A DNA stretch of 64,000 bases from Lyophyllum atratum. Taxonomy: Eukaryota; Basidiomycota; Agaricomycetes; Agaricales; Lyophyllaceae. The position numbers and the translations under genes are program-made. This document shows positions 1-11,667 of this stretch, piece after piece. The first letter of the stretch is position 1. Every line of letters begins with the position of its first letter. The notes below the pieces were generated by a model that worked only from the letters and a program-made list of their open reading frames with translations, searched no databases and was not told the DNA's origin. The DNA lies in NCBI GenBank assembly GCA_014905825.1, contig JACGCN010000004.1, positions 62,001 through 126,000 of the forward strand. The letters run 5' to 3'.

Positions 1-2226
1 GGGTGAGTTGGGGAATCCTAACACGTGGATGGGGGGTGCTCACCTTCAGCGGGGTAACACTGAGCGTTTGGGAGGAAAAGTGGTCAGTACTGAATCGTCA
101 ACACATGAAGGCGTTATGTCATCTCACATATGTCGTGCTGCAGTGGAAGGAAGGGAGATGAGCATGCGTCAGAGGGGGGGAATGGGGTAGTAAACGTACG
201 TATTAGCTCCGAAGTTGAAGAAGAACTGCAAGATGAGCGAGGTCAGCCCCATTCGAGTGTGTGGGGAAGAAGGGGGGGAAGGGGAAGGCTTACTTGTAGC
301 AGAGCAAAGCAGACGATGAAAGCTGGTTTACTGAGGCTGTCAAACTTCCCAGCCAGAATCGCGACTTCACGCAAAAAAAGCAAGGTCAACGCCCACCCCT
401 CCACGCATACTGGTTAGAAGCGACTCACGGAACAGCGCAGCCATGAGGAACCCCTGCAGCTGGATCCACTTCCTTCCCAGCTTCTCAATAGTCAGAATCG
501 ACGCGTAATAGCCTACATACACGCCAATGAGCGGGAGGACGGAGGGGATGGACGCAGACGCACCGGGAACGAATCCAAGCGCAGTGATGATCATATTCCC
601 CGTCGAGATCTTGAACAGCCGGCTCCACGGCGACCCTTCCGCGCCGTCGAACCCGATTTGCTGGAGCACCACGTTTTGGTTCAGGTTGATTCCGTAGAAC
701 CTACATCATATGAGTTACGTGCCACGGGATATGGATGAGGGAGGGGAGGGGGACGTACGCGATATCGAGGAGGAACCAGCACATGCAGGTGCCGATTAGC
801 AGTTTGGCATGACGCCATTCGGAGAAGTACTTGACGAAATCTGAGAGGACCTCCATCAGTAAACCTTACATAAATAACATGGTAATAGGATTCAGCCCAC
901 CTGAGAAATGAGCCTTCTTGACCGCCACCGCCTCAGGAGGCGCCGTCTCCTCCTCCGACGTCGACGGCGCCTTGGCATCCTCGCCGGAGCCGCGGATGTT
1001 CCCCAGCTTGATGTCCTCGTCGTGTTGGGCCCGTTTGATCTGTGCGATGGCGTCGCCCTCCTCCTCGGCCGAGTTGGCGGTTTTAAGCTTTTGAGAGGCG
1101 AGGAAGCGCGTGGATTCGGGGAGGGTGAGGCGCTGGTAGAGTGTTGCGAACGCGGGGACCAGGGATACTCCGACGACGATACGCCAGACTAGCAATAGAA
1201 CGACAGATTGATCAGGAGCCGTAACGATATGACCCAAAAAGAAAAGCAGGCGCACGGACCTCCATCGACTTTAGACACCTCGCCTTTATCCTCCATAGCG
1301 TGCTTATAGATCGCCAGAACAATGATAGTGATCAAGCTCCCCATGAAGCTGCCCCACCCCTGGTTGGAGAAGATGTACGCGAGCATCGTCCCGCGTTTGC
1401 GGAGGTTCGACCGGTCGGAGGTGATGGATGCGGACATGGGGTAGTCCCCGCCCACGCCGATGCCGAGGAGGATGCGGAAGATGGCGAGGTAGATCAGGGA
1501 GTGTTCGGGGGAGAGGGAGCCGGTGGGGGTCGTCAGGGTCAGGATGGTGGCGATGATGATTAGCATGAGCTCTTTTCCGTCTGGGAGGGGGAGCGGCGTT
1601 AGGGGTGGGGGTGGGGTGGACTAAGGGGGGGGGATACGCACAGACTGCTTTTCTGCCGAGGGCGTCGGCGGCGTAACCTGGGGAGGGTGGAGTGAGATTT
1701 CATGGAAAGGAGAGAGGGAGGGGGCGTACCGAACGCGAATTGTCCGATGACGCTACCGATGTTGGCGCCGGCTTTCATGAAGCCTTCGAGGTGGGGAGGG
1801 AGATGATGACCGCCGTAAAGACGGTATTGGAGCATGGTAGCAACGGGCTACGATGGAAGCATAACTTTAGTAAGAATGTAAAGACAGGAGGGGTGTGGAC
1901 GGACATTGATGACGAAAAGATCGTATGCTATACGGACATGAACAGGTCAACCGTGAACAGGATCGGAAAAAGACATGCGACGAACCATCGAGGAAGAAAC
2001 CGACCTGCAGAACTTTCTCAGCGATCGAGGTCAACGAATGAACAGTAGACGTGGTACCCACCCCGGCTATCCCAAGGAGCTTCAACTCTGTTCGGGTGAG
2101 CAGGAACACTGGCCTCCTCTCCGATCGCTCGAACTCTGCGAGATCCGACCTGTAACGAGCAGATTCCGTCGTCGGTGTCGGTGTCGAGCTCCGACCATCG
2201 TGTGCGGGTGTAGGTTGTTCGGTCAT
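1..2226 (-). CDS. PHO84-like inorganic phosphate transporter (MFS), 3' end beyond window
   Basis: Probable plasma-membrane H+/phosphate symporter of the PHO84 (PHS) branch of the major facilitator superfamily. The start at 2226 gives a soluble N-terminus ([14 protein letters not shown]...), then [15 protein letters not shown], which splices to AYDLFVIN and then to [13 protein letters not shown]. The MFS signature region follows: [14 protein letters not shown], then [19 protein letters not shown] and an [11 protein letters not shown] helix. After the acidic/Lys-rich central loop (about 900-1130) come [28 protein letters not shown] and [10 protein letters not shown]. That last block ends at a gtacgt donor near 190, and a possible next exon (YPAE) lies near 30-50. 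Multiple short introns separate the blocks. The C-terminal helices and stop are outside the window, so the gene is partial only because of the window edge. Family assignment is strong; exact exon ends at the 3' side are not resolved. Confidence 0.9.
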
Positions 2227-3633
2227 GTCGTGTACTGGGGGGGACGAGGAAGGGAAGAAAATCGTAGGTATAGGTACAGATCACGATCGAAGCACCGACC
2301 TTTGATGCGTCGCGGGATGCCGACGTCAACCGGTGGAGCGATGACAAGTACGAGGGAAGTGTGGAGAGGAGAGGAGAGGAGGGGATTTCTCTGTAGATTC
2401 GAATTATTGGTCGTGTGCCATTATATCCCTCAAATTTAGAAGCGAACCGGGTCTTGCCCTCTTGGAGATAAAAAACCACACTACACTCAGCAGAGATCTG
2501 TCACGATCATGCCCCGTCCAGTGCTAACGAACCAGTCAGAGTTCGGGCCGACGTTGAGAGCAGCATGGGCGCCTCAACCATGCGCCGGTGGAGGTGAAGC
2601 CAATGGTGGCACGAACGTGCGACGTTGTTTGGTTGGGAGGGTCTTGGCAAGCGGTGGGGATTTGAAATTTTGGAGTGATCGTTGCGATTTCGTCATCGAA
2701 TCCTTTTATTTTAGTGGAAAGCGTCGCACCCTTGCCCAAGAAGATCTAGAAGAGCCTAGAGAAGAGCTCACCCAGAGCAGAGATAAAAATCTCGAGAGTA
2801 AGGGAACAGAACGACATGGACTTGAGGCTTTTTTGGAAGCTGCTCGGAGCGGACTCTAAAAATTGTGATCACAGCACGATCGCCCCCGGATAATGCTCTT
2901 CGTCGTCACCCGACGATTTTTCTACCGTCGACCGAAGGCTCTGTTCGAGGGCGAACTGACTCACCACCGCAACCACAGTAAATCGTACGATCGAAGTGAA
3001 CGGTTCACATTTCCTATGAGCGCGTGTTATCCGTGTTATCTAATCTCTTCAAAATCTCTTTTTAAGTCGTGAAAGGTCGTGAACGGATTTAGCTGACTTG
3101 ACCTACTCTGATCGTTCTAGAATTCCACTTCGTTGTAACCGATCTCGCTACAAGCGGAGCCAGATACCTACGCGCTCCCTTCTCAGCCCATAGCGCGCAA
3201 ACGACATCGCACCTATCAAATCCAATTCGAAGGCCACGAGCCGACGACAGCTTAACCAGCTGATGCCTACCTCTGCCTCGGATGGGGAAGAACGAAGCCT
3301 CGTGCCTGCGCAGCTGCAAGCTCGTGCCTACTTATGCCTCTTGGCCTTCACTACTCCTCGTCTTATCTGATATGCCAAGATCCAACCTGATGTGGGCGAC
3401 ACCATCGGTCGATCCAGTCGTTGCCTCTGCCGTATTTGCTCGTCATCCTCAAGGCCCCTTCCCGTGCCACGTGGCGCTTGATCTACAATTCGTTCATCCA
3501 GTCCATTACCACACTGCATACAACAAGGGCCTCCAACCATTTGTTATCGCAGTACAGCCACGATTTTCCAGCCAGGATGCCAGAGGGCTACATGCCACTA
3601 CAAGTATCCAAGGTTCACCGCGTTCCCCGCATA
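2227..3633. other. intergenic, no supportable gene
   Basis: Promoter side of the phosphate transporter and 3' side of the CCCH gene. Open frames of up to 144 codons exist on both strands but have no recognisable domain, no convincing splice continuation and no hydrophobic or motif structure. I see no RNA gene or repeat here. Confidence 0.5.
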
Positions 3634-4591
3634 TCACAAGAGAACTGACACTGTATCCTGTTGCACGACCAGCTGTCTCTTCAAGTTCAATCCAACAACT
3701 TGTTCCATACGTCTGACCACCCCCAAAAGATCTCCACCCTCGTACGCCTCTTGAATCCGGTTCGACCCAAGCCCAAGCTTCGCAAACGCGTCCGGCTTCA
3801 ACGTGATTCTCCAGGTCGGCGCTCCACCTTCAACCCGGCATTCGACGGTCATGTAGTCACGATGAGGCGACATACCCTCGTCGGCCCATCGCACCAGGCG
3901 TTCGAGACGCCGACTGTCGATGAGATCGTGATCGTAGCGGCATGCGTTCTTGAATCTGCAGAAACCGCGATCGTGGGTGTTCCTGCAGATGCTCTGGACC
4001 TTGCCCTGTTCACGTTCAATATTCCAGGGCTGCTTCGCGATCTTTTGGGGGGGAGGTAGTTTAGTAGTACGCACATCGGCTTTATCTGCGCTGGGGTTGA
4101 ATGTCTTCATGCCTAGCTTATGCTCCGCGAGCAGCACGGACTTTGGTAGATTATACGTCTTCTCGTCATATCCTGCCGAGCCGAGGTTGAGGTCGTTGAC
4201 GAAGACATCCCAGCCGTCGGTCCAGCCGTCGTACATGCCGTACCGCTCGAACCCATATCCATACTCGAGTCGGATAGAAAAATTCGGGCTCTTGTCGTTG
4301 ATACCCTGGCCATGTCAAGGAATATGCGGGTTTGACACGATACGCGTGAGTCGGATCAAGGGGGGCAGAGGGAATACTGACCAGGCGCAGAATCCGCTTA
4401 GTGTTGAGGATGGTATGGCTGTACTTGCACACATAGTCATGGACTGGTCTCCCTTCGCAGTCGCTGTAGAACCTCCCGAGGAACTTTCCGCGTAGGGAGT
4501 CTGGCTCCCCTGTGATCTCTTCCACGGACTTGGTGCACCTTCGTGAGTGGGGGGAGCATACTGTGCGCGCTGCGTACTCGTCAGGGACCAT
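3634..4591 (-). CDS. CCCH zinc-finger protein, function unknown
   Basis: Two exons are clear. Exon 1 starts at ATG 4591 in a good context (accaccaccATGG) and runs to 4382. A gtcagt...ccag intron joins it in phase 0 to exon 2 (4305-3634), giving ...RILRL|GINDKSPNFSIRLEYG. Exon 2 contains a C-x8-C-x5-C-x3-H finger (CRNTHDRGFCRFKNACRYDH), typical of RNA-binding CCCH proteins, followed by a weakly hydrophobic, conserved-looking C-terminus (VECRVEGGAPTWRITL). An acidic/aromatic region (GYGFERYGMYDGWTDGWDVF) precedes the finger. Total about 290 residues. RNA binding is inferred from the finger alone. The first 15 codons could instead hold another small intron or a later start. No neighbour suggests a pathway. 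Confidence 0.6.
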
Positions 4592-5415
4592 GGTGGTGGT
4601 TCGGATTAGAGAATCGAGGGGGATCGGTCAGTTGTGGTAAGGTGGTGAAGTTGCCTTGTGTTTGCCTCGCGGCTGAGGTGTGGTGGGTGCTTCCGTTGAT
4701 CGCTCTATGTCCTTTGCAGATGCAGAAACGGTTTATGATTTGCAGTGAAGTTGTTTTTTCTCCCTTTGAGCTAGCTGATCATGATTGTGCCCCCAGCCCT
4801 ACCTGTCTTCTGAGTTTTGTCCTGATGGTCCCCAACGGTACAATCTTACCACATACCTTCAACTTGACAGTACAGATATTGTGGAAATCCATTATTCGCA
4901 AGAAACTTCCACAGCCCAAGAAAAATCTTGGGGAAGATCTACGGATGTGTATACGTCAGAATGGTTGCGATCCTACGAGATTCGGCGTTTGAATGATTAA
5001 TGTAGATCCAACATCGTTCAAGTTCACTCTGACGAACCGCTACATCAGCTAGCCAAGGGCCACGACGTGGAAAAAAAGTATAGGGTGGTCGAGATGTATG
5101 TACTTGCCGCGAGTCGGGCTACGAGGTCCCGCATGCCTCCGTTGGGTCTGTAGACCTATCAGCTGGTTGTGAATGAGAAAAGTATACAAACATCCCTTGA
5201 TAACAGGACCAATGGACAGATCCTTACGCCTGTCTTAACTCAAGGACACTATCCGAGCCCCAATTCCCGAACCATCCCGACGGGTGCTCGGCTTCTTGAT
5301 GTAAGGCGATGAATACGTTGTACCATGTTCGACGTCTTCGAAGGAGAGGCAGCGGAGCCTGACAACTGGTGAGGGTAAATCCCACAGACCGTTGAGGATA
5401 TACCGAGGACAAGAT
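4592..5415. other. intergenic, no supportable gene
   Basis: Upstream of the CCCH gene and left of the tandem duplication. Only short open frames without domain or splice support. The sequence becomes duplicated from 5416 rightward. Confidence 0.5.
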
Positions 5416-5866
5416 GTGTCGTCTTGCCGCCCGCGAAGGCTCATCATTTGTCACGGTCATCTCATTCCTTGAGGACGTTGATCAATAAGAAGAAGATTAA
5501 GATCTTAGCACGCCTATGTAGCATAGCATATAGGCAGCGGATGCAGAAGTGCATGTTATAGCCCTTAGGACGCACATCTCACTGCACTTGAGGGATTCAA
5601 TTATGAATAATCATGGAGGCTGAGGTGTAAGGTCTAAGGACGTAACAAATGGTGATATGCTGATATATGCTACAAGGAATAGATGGGGGTGGGCGAAGTG
5701 GATACACAAGAAAAGGCGAAAGCTAGGAATACAAAAAGCAAGAGTCGTGAATGGGCTAGGGATACAAATGGAGGTCGTGCCAGTCTAATGTAGTTGTCCA
5801 AGATCCAGGCAAATGCTCGTACTCGAAAGTAACGGAAAGTTCGTCAGAGCGACCGTGATAGATCCC

Positions 5867-6615
5867 TCAGCGAAGGTCTACAGCAACGTCCGCCTGCCAA
5901 ACGTCCTCAAACACATTGCACAGCGCCACCAGCACCATATGCTCGTACCGGATGCCCGACGGGCCCAAGTGCCAGTCCGACGACCTCGCAGGCTCCGAGC
6001 GTGTTTTCTGCACGAGGACGGGTGGGTCAGCCCAGTGAATAAGCAAACGAGAGGAGGCGCATGCATACCTCGATGAAACGCGCGAAATTCTGAGAGATTA
6101 TCGCACCGAGCTGCGCGCGTGTGACGGGTCCCTGGCCGGCGAGGTTAACCTCGATGCTCCGCGCCCACTCGACGTGCTCGTATCCCGGCCACTGTAGGAG
6201 TACAGCTCAGTGAATACGTACGATGAGGGAATGGAAGGAGGGAATAAGTACTCACGATAATGCGGAGCGTAATACGCGCGAGGCCCGTGTGTGCGAGAAC
6301 GACGTCCCCGGCGCCGTGTATCATCGACGCAAGAGCGTGCGCGCTACGTGTGCTCAGCTCGCGCATTGGAACGCCCTGCTTCGCGTACCCGAGGAAGTCA
6401 AACGCGATCGCGCCGTGCACCTGGTTCAGCCGCCCCGTCGCGTTGCGCCATTTCGACGCGGGGGTGTACGGTGGCTGTGGTAGACGCCGGCGGAATGGCG
6501 AGACGAAGGAGGAGGCGGTTTGCGATGCGGTGGGTTGTACTGCGCCGCCTAGGGAGGAGAATTGGGATTGGCGGGAGGAGGGGACGGGGGGGTGGAGGGG
6601 GTTGATGTAGGACAT
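5867..6615 (-). CDS. 207-residue protein of unknown function, duplicate A
   Basis: Three exons, all joined in phase 0: 6615-6256 (360 nt), 6191-6069 (123 nt) and 6007-5867 (141 nt including TGA). Donors are gtgagt and gtatgc; acceptors are cctacag and gtgcag. The protein starts MSYINPLHPPVPSSRQSQFS and has a Pro/Ser-rich N-terminus of about 50 residues. A likely folded helical region follows: GRLNQVHGAIAFDFLGYAKQ, STRSAHALASMIHGAGDVVL, WPGYEHVEWARSIEVN, AQLGAIISQNFARFIE. It ends DVWQADVAVDLR. There is no signal peptide or membrane segment. I do not recognise the family. Its near-identical paralog (duplicate B) keeps the same exon lengths and frame, which argues that both are real, selected genes. 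A TATA-like tatatagcatgc lies about 100 bp upstream of the start in both copies. Confidence 0.7.
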
Positions 6616-7084
6616 GTTGAGTGGGGAGTGCGGTTGGTGGGAGGAGTGGAAGAGTGGAGGCGTTGCTGAGTTGCGTCCTGAGGTGAGAGATGGAGAGACT
6701 TACGGTGTAACCTTATATAGCATGCTAGAGGTCAAAGGGGCGGGTGCGGGATAAGAGGCAAAGAGGATGTGCAAAGCGGGGCGCGTCCAAGGTCAAAGCA
6801 TGATAGTCAAAGCGCTCCCGGGACGAGTTCTTCATCGAGTTCTTCATTCTGTGAGCGCCCTTTGTGTGAGTACGTTGATCGAATGCTTGGAAAGGGCCTT
6901 CACAGATGTAGATAGGGAAATGAAAACGCGCGGCGCAGAATGTGATGAAACAAAGGGGAGTAAACCTTCGATCAAATCACAAACACATTCACGGAACGAG
7001 CTGTAATCAGTAGGAAAATTGGCGACACAATGACTGACGGCTCACGAGATGAGATTATTTAACAGAATGCCATACCCCCGGTTG

Positions 7085-7265
7085 TTATCAAGTGTGCCAG
7101 TGGTAAATAAAGCCCAGGGGGAGCAGGTAACAGCAAATCGTGACAAGCCACATGTCGGCCAAATCTTCAAAGCGTGCTTTCTCCGAAGATTCTTGAGCCA
7201 TTGAACTAGAAGGAAATCCCAGAGATGGCCTTCCTGGAAGTATGCGCTGGATAGCTCACTTTGCA
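7085..7265 (-). pseudogene. DUF4238-like gene relic in duplicate A
   Basis: Reading leftward from 7265, the minus strand encodes SELSSAYFQEGHLWDFLLVQ, then WLKNLRRKHALKIWPTCGL. This aligns clearly with SKLSSTYFQEDHPENRPLIP and WLKNFRRKHGLKTSADMWL of the intact DUF4238 protein at 23,981-25,970, and the nucleotide match is also visible. The frame is then lost and no complete domain or start can be assembled. Parts of 7,270-7,700 may belong to the same decayed gene but match less clearly. Confidence 0.65.
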
Positions 7266-8599
7266 GGCTGAGGTAGTGTGTAGCCTTCACTGAAGTTGAA
7301 GCTCGTGACGAGCTCGCGTCGGTCCGTCGGGCTTGGTTTCGCGTGCCATGTATAGTAAACAACGCAAAACATGGAAGACTTCCAAACTGGGCACCGAGGG
7401 CCGGCCCTGACGACCCCCCCTCAATCCCACCAATAACCCCATCGCAAGTCTTGGGCTCGCATTGTTGCCTTGCATCCACCACTGCCGCTGTCTGCGACTG
7501 CCGGGACGTAATACGAATGAGCGGTACTGCGGAGCCGGTATCACTCCTCGTAACGATTGACTCGCCCATGATCCATCACCGGATACATTTACACAAGCTC
7601 CTCCGCCTTTTCCATCGAAGTTACATCTTAGCATGTTTCCGTCGTGTTTCGCTCCTCGTACACTGGCGGCAGTGTGTCTACCACTGACCTTCCTACGTGA
7701 CGAAGAAACGTGATCACCACAAAGACTGCTTAGTACACTGGCGACAGGAAACAGTCAGGAAACTTGGAAACGACGTCTTCTGCAGCCCAAGCACGATCAG
7801 AACTTTCAGCAAAAACACCATACCTCCCAACCCATGCCTCATTCCCATCACGCGCCGCGCCCCACTAAACTGAGTCGTCATCGTCGAAGCAGCAGGGGTA
7901 TTCTCCACATTCCGCGCAGGGACCGTGAGCGTGGCTACCAGGAGCAGCGTGCCTCACAACTGGTCGTCAATGCGCTGCCCCTGAAGAGCCCATGCCATGA
8001 GCAGTCACCCCTTCCGGCAGTGAGAAACAGGTCGCAGTCCCTTGCAGGTGCGTTGCTTCTTCCTCTTCCTCTCCTGGCGCATATACGTACCGGCATGATG
8101 AGAATTGTGTGCGCGTAGCTGGGGTGGGGCGGGAGTAAAGTTTATGTTGTTCGTGTTGTTACGTCTACTGCTTTCCGGACGTGTCGTCTTGCCGCCCGCG
8201 AAGGCTTATCGTCCGTCACGGTCATCTCGTTCCTTGATGACGTTGATTAAGAAGAAGAAGATCTTAGCACGCCTATGTAGCATAACATATAGGCAGCGGA
8301 TGCAGAAGTGCATGTTATAGTCCTTAGGACGTTCATATCACTGCACTTGAGGGATCCAATGACGAACAATCATTGGGGCTGAGATGTATTTTCTAAGGAC
8401 GTAAGAAATGATGATATGCTGATATATGCTACAACGGATGAATGGGCGTGAGCGAAATAGATACACAACAAAAGGCGAAAGCTAGGAATACAATGCAGTC
8501 GTGAATGGGCTAGAAATACAAATGGAGGTCGTGCCAGTCTAATGTAGAGTTCGACTTCAATGCATGCGAAAGGTCGTCAGAGCGAAGAGGATAGATCCG

Positions 8600-9356
8600 T
8601 CACCGAAGGTCGACAGCAACGTCCGCCTGCCAAACATCCTCAAAGACATTGCACAGCGCCACGAGCACCATATGCTCGTACCGGATGCCCGATGGGCCCA
8701 AGTGCCAGTCCGACGACCTCGCAGGCTCCGAGCGTGTTTTCTGTACGAGGAAGTGGCGGATTATCAGTCCAGCTGCATATATAAGTAAACGAGGGGAGGC
8801 GCATGCATACCTCGATGTAACGCGCGAAATTCTGAGAGATTATCGCACCAAGCTGCGCGCGAGTGACGGGTCCCTGTCCGGCGAGGTTAACCTCGATGCT
8901 GCGCGCCCACTCGACGTGCTCGTATCCCGGCCACTGTAAGCGTAAGCTCAGTAAAGACGTGCGACGAGGGAGTGGAAAGATGGAACTAGTACTCACGATA
9001 ATGCGAAGCGTAATGCGCGCGAGACCCGTGTGTGCGAGAACGACGTCCCCAGCGCCATGTATCATCGACGCAAGAGCGTGCGCGCTACGTGTGCTCAGCT
9101 CGCGCATGGGAACGCCCTGCTTCGAGTACCCGAGGAAGTCGAACGCGATCGCGCCGTGCACCTGGTTCAGCCTCCCCGTCGCGTTGCGCCATTTCGACGC
9201 GGGGGTGTACGGCGGCTGCGGGAGGCGCCGGCGGAATGGCGAGACGAAAGAAGAAGCGGTCTGGGATGCGGTGGGTTGTACTGCGCCGCCTAGGGAGGAG
9301 AATTGGGATTGGCGGGAGGAGGGGACGGGGGGGTGGAGGGGGTTGATGTAGGACAT
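8600..9356 (-). CDS. 207-residue protein of unknown function, duplicate B
   Basis: Paralog of the gene at 5867-6615 with identical exon lengths: 9356-8997 (360 nt), 8933-8811 (123 nt) and 8740-8600 (141 nt with TGA), all in phase 0. Protein differences are very few (for example GYAKQ to GYSKQ, and NFARFIE to NFARYIE), whereas the introns differ at many positions, as expected under purifying selection. The splice sites (gtgagt, gtatgc, cttacag, gtacag) are intact. Function unknown; no signal peptide, transmembrane helix or known motif is visible. Its promoter is a copy of the promoter of duplicate A. Confidence 0.7.
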
Positions 9357-9824
9357 GTTGAGTGGGGAGTGCGGTTGGTGGGAGGAGTGGAAGAGTGGAG
9401 GCGTTGGTGAGCTGGGTACTGAGGTGAGAGATGGAGAGGCTTACGGTGTATGCTTATATAGCATGCTAGAGGTCAAAGGGGCGGGTGCGGGATAAGAGGC
9501 AAAGAGGATGTGCAAAGCGGGCGCGTCGAAGGTCAAAGCACGATAGTCAAAGCGTTCCCGGGACGAGTTCTTCATCGAGGACTTCATTGAGTGAGTGACC
9601 TTTGTATGACTACGTGGATTCAAGGCTTCGAAAGGGCCTTTAGAGATGTAGATAGGGCAATGAAACGCGCGGCGCAGGATGTGATACAACAAAAGGGAGT
9701 ACACCTTCGATCAAATCACAAAGACCATTCACGGAACGAGATGTGAATAAGTAGGGAAATTCGCGACACAATGACCGGCTACTCACGAGATAAGGCTTTT
9801 CATGCCCCGGCGGTTGTTATCAAG

Positions 9825-9995
9825 TTGGGCCCGTAAAGCCCAGGAAGACCAGGTAACAGCGAATTCTGAGAAGCCATATCGGCCGTAGTTTTCAAAACGT
9901 GTTTTCTCTGGAAATTCTTGAGGATGGAACGAGAGGGCAATTCTAGGAGTGGTTTTCTTGTGAGTCAAATGCTAGATAGCTCACTTTGCTGTAGA
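9825..9995 (-). pseudogene. DUF4238-like gene relic in duplicate B
   Basis: Matches the relic of copy A in position and orientation but is further degraded. The nucleotide trace of the WLKNFRRKHGLKT segment is visible (cctcaagaatttccagagaa on the minus strand), followed by the ...gaattcgctgttacctgg... block shared with copy A. No continuous reading frame remains. It was most probably duplicated together with the neighbouring gene rather than inserted independently. Confidence 0.5.
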
Positions 9996-10580
9996 TAGGA
10001 TGTGGCCTTCACGCTTCTACATGACGATGGACTTCCTGGGGTTCACAAGGGGTTGAGACTCGTGTGATCCGATGCTTGCGTCGGACTTATTGTGGTAAAC
10101 AACTCAAAACATGGAAGACTTCCAAACTGGGCGCCGGGCAACGACCACCTCAATCCCACCAATTGACCCCATCGCAAATTTTTGGGCTCGCATTGTTACC
10201 TTGCATTCATCGCCGCAGCTACCCGCGACGCTGCGGCATAATACTAAGATATCGCGGAGCCGGTGTCACTGCTGGTGAAGGTTGGCTGGCCCTTCGCTGG
10301 ATACATCCACGCAAACTCGTCCGCCCTTTCCACCGAGGTTGCATCTCAACATGTTTCCGTCATGTTTCGCCCCTCCTATACTGGCGGTTGGATCGGGGTC
10401 CCGGTGGTACAGGAGATGATGAACTGGACGTCAATGCGCTTCCCCTGATGAGCCCCCTCCCACGAGCTGTCGCCCCTTCCCGCAGCGAGAACCACGTCAC
10501 AGTTCATGTTCAGGCCCGTCGCCATCCCAGCCTCTTCCTCTCCTGGCACATATACGTACTGGGCGTGCGATGTAGATGCC

Positions 10581-11118
10581 TAAGCGATCGTGTTAGTAAC
10601 TCCCGTTTCTTCGAATACCATTACCACATGAAGGAGGACTGGACGAGAATGGTACGCACCCTCGAGGGTCTTGGTGATGCGCATGGCCCAAGGCGCGTCG
10701 AGAGTTCGTATTCCACGGTGATTCAATAACTACAGAGTTATGCTCAAATTGATATCCATTGAATTTTACGCTTGTCGACATGTCTGGACTTGGTTATGCC
10801 GAGCTTCGAACGTCTGGACTCGGATTTTGAATCACTTGGTCGTGGAGCGCCTGGAAAGCACCGGCCATGATAATGAGTCTCGACACGGAGTGACGATACG
10901 CTGGTGGGTTGTCGTGACAGATTGTTTCCGTCTTTGCGAGCTACGCCATGTTCTACAGTAGCGGAATGAAGTCTTGATTTGAGGCCCGGTAACGATTGAG
11001 CACTGTACATAGCCGTGTAGCTTGTCCAGGGAAACGCGGCCCCGCGGGTGGTAGCGGTAGAGTGCAGAAAAAACTGTACTTGTGAACAAAGTCCAAGGAA
11101 AAAGATGCCTAAGGGGGA
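10581..11118. other. spacer between the duplication and tRNA-Ser
   Basis: No open frame with coding character and no repeat recognised. The stretch ends at the 3' side of the minus-strand tRNA. Confidence 0.4.
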
Positions 11119-11230
11119 CGACGCCAGCAGGATTTGAACCTGCGCCCTCAAAGAGGAACAGATGGATTATAGGAATTCGGGGGGTCCATTTCATTCGAAT
11201 CTGTCGCCGTAACCACTTGGCTATAGCGCC
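11119..11230 (-). tRNA. tRNA-Ser (anticodon CGA) with 30-nt intron
   Basis: Minus-strand cloverleaf. The acceptor stem is GGCGCTA/TGGCGTC with two G-T pairs and discriminator G. The anticodon stem is ACAGA/TCTGT with loop TT-CGA-A, and an intron follows the purine at position 37. The variable arm is long and serine-type (CCTC TTT GAGG), and the T arm is GCAGG-TTCAAAT-CCTGC. Removing 30 nt leaves an 82-nt tRNA. It reads UCG codons. It is a close relative of the tRNA-Ser(UGA) at 22,803. Confidence 0.93.
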
Positions 11231-11667
11231 GTATTCTTGACTGCCGAGAATATGCTTCGGGGTGCGAAGGCTGAGAACCAAGATCCCATTAACACATTCA
11301 GGAGCCGGCGTCGGGGATTGAGAGCTTTGATGGATGGGGGCGCGGCGTGTACGGAGTATTTTTGGTCGTTCTTTCGCATGAGATCTGGGAGACGGGTAGA
11401 GGGATCAGATCAGATGAGGAGGATTGTGCTGAAAACCGGTCTCATGATGCTACGTATTCTGTGCAGGACAGGTGAAGAGAATTCCCGTCGGACACGGAAC
11501 GCGTCACAGGCTAAGCGCGCTGACCGTGTCCGAGAACGTGACGTCACGTCTTCTGCTCAGCAAGCAATTGAATAGAATCGATGAGACACCATGCCGTGTA
11601 CAAGCCGCTCTTATCACTCTCACCACTGCGCACAACACCCCGCACCCCCGTCCACCGCCGCACCATC

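Larger units (their letters stand above)
5416..8110. repeat. tandem segmental duplication, copy A (~2.7 kb unit)
   Basis: From gtgtcgtcttgccgcccgcg at 5416 onward the sequence matches the stretch starting at 8181 with an offset of about 2.75 kb. Identity is high through the 207-residue gene and its flanks. It then falls but remains obvious through the DUF4238-like relic (about 7,040-7,700) to the shared end tcctctcctgg.gcatatacgtac near 8055-8095. Coding exons keep identical lengths in both copies while non-coding parts carry indels, so the duplication is old enough to have diverged yet both genes stayed open. Confidence 0.9.
8181..10580. repeat. tandem segmental duplication, copy B
   Basis: Head-to-tail copy of the unit at 5416-8110. 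Its left edge (gtgtcgtcttgccgcccgcg at 8181) lies about 70 bp beyond the end of copy A. The downstream non-coding part is shorter than in copy A because of deletions (for example around 10,130 and 10,400). The homology ends near the cacatatacgtac word at about 10,550. Confidence 0.9.

Noticed and set aside
3282..3716. 144-codon plus-strand frame antisense to the end of the CCCH gene
   Set aside because: No domain, and it overlaps a better-supported minus-strand coding exon.
5224..5460. Minus-strand 78-codon frame at the left edge of the duplication
   Set aside because: The frame crosses the duplication boundary and is not kept in copy B.
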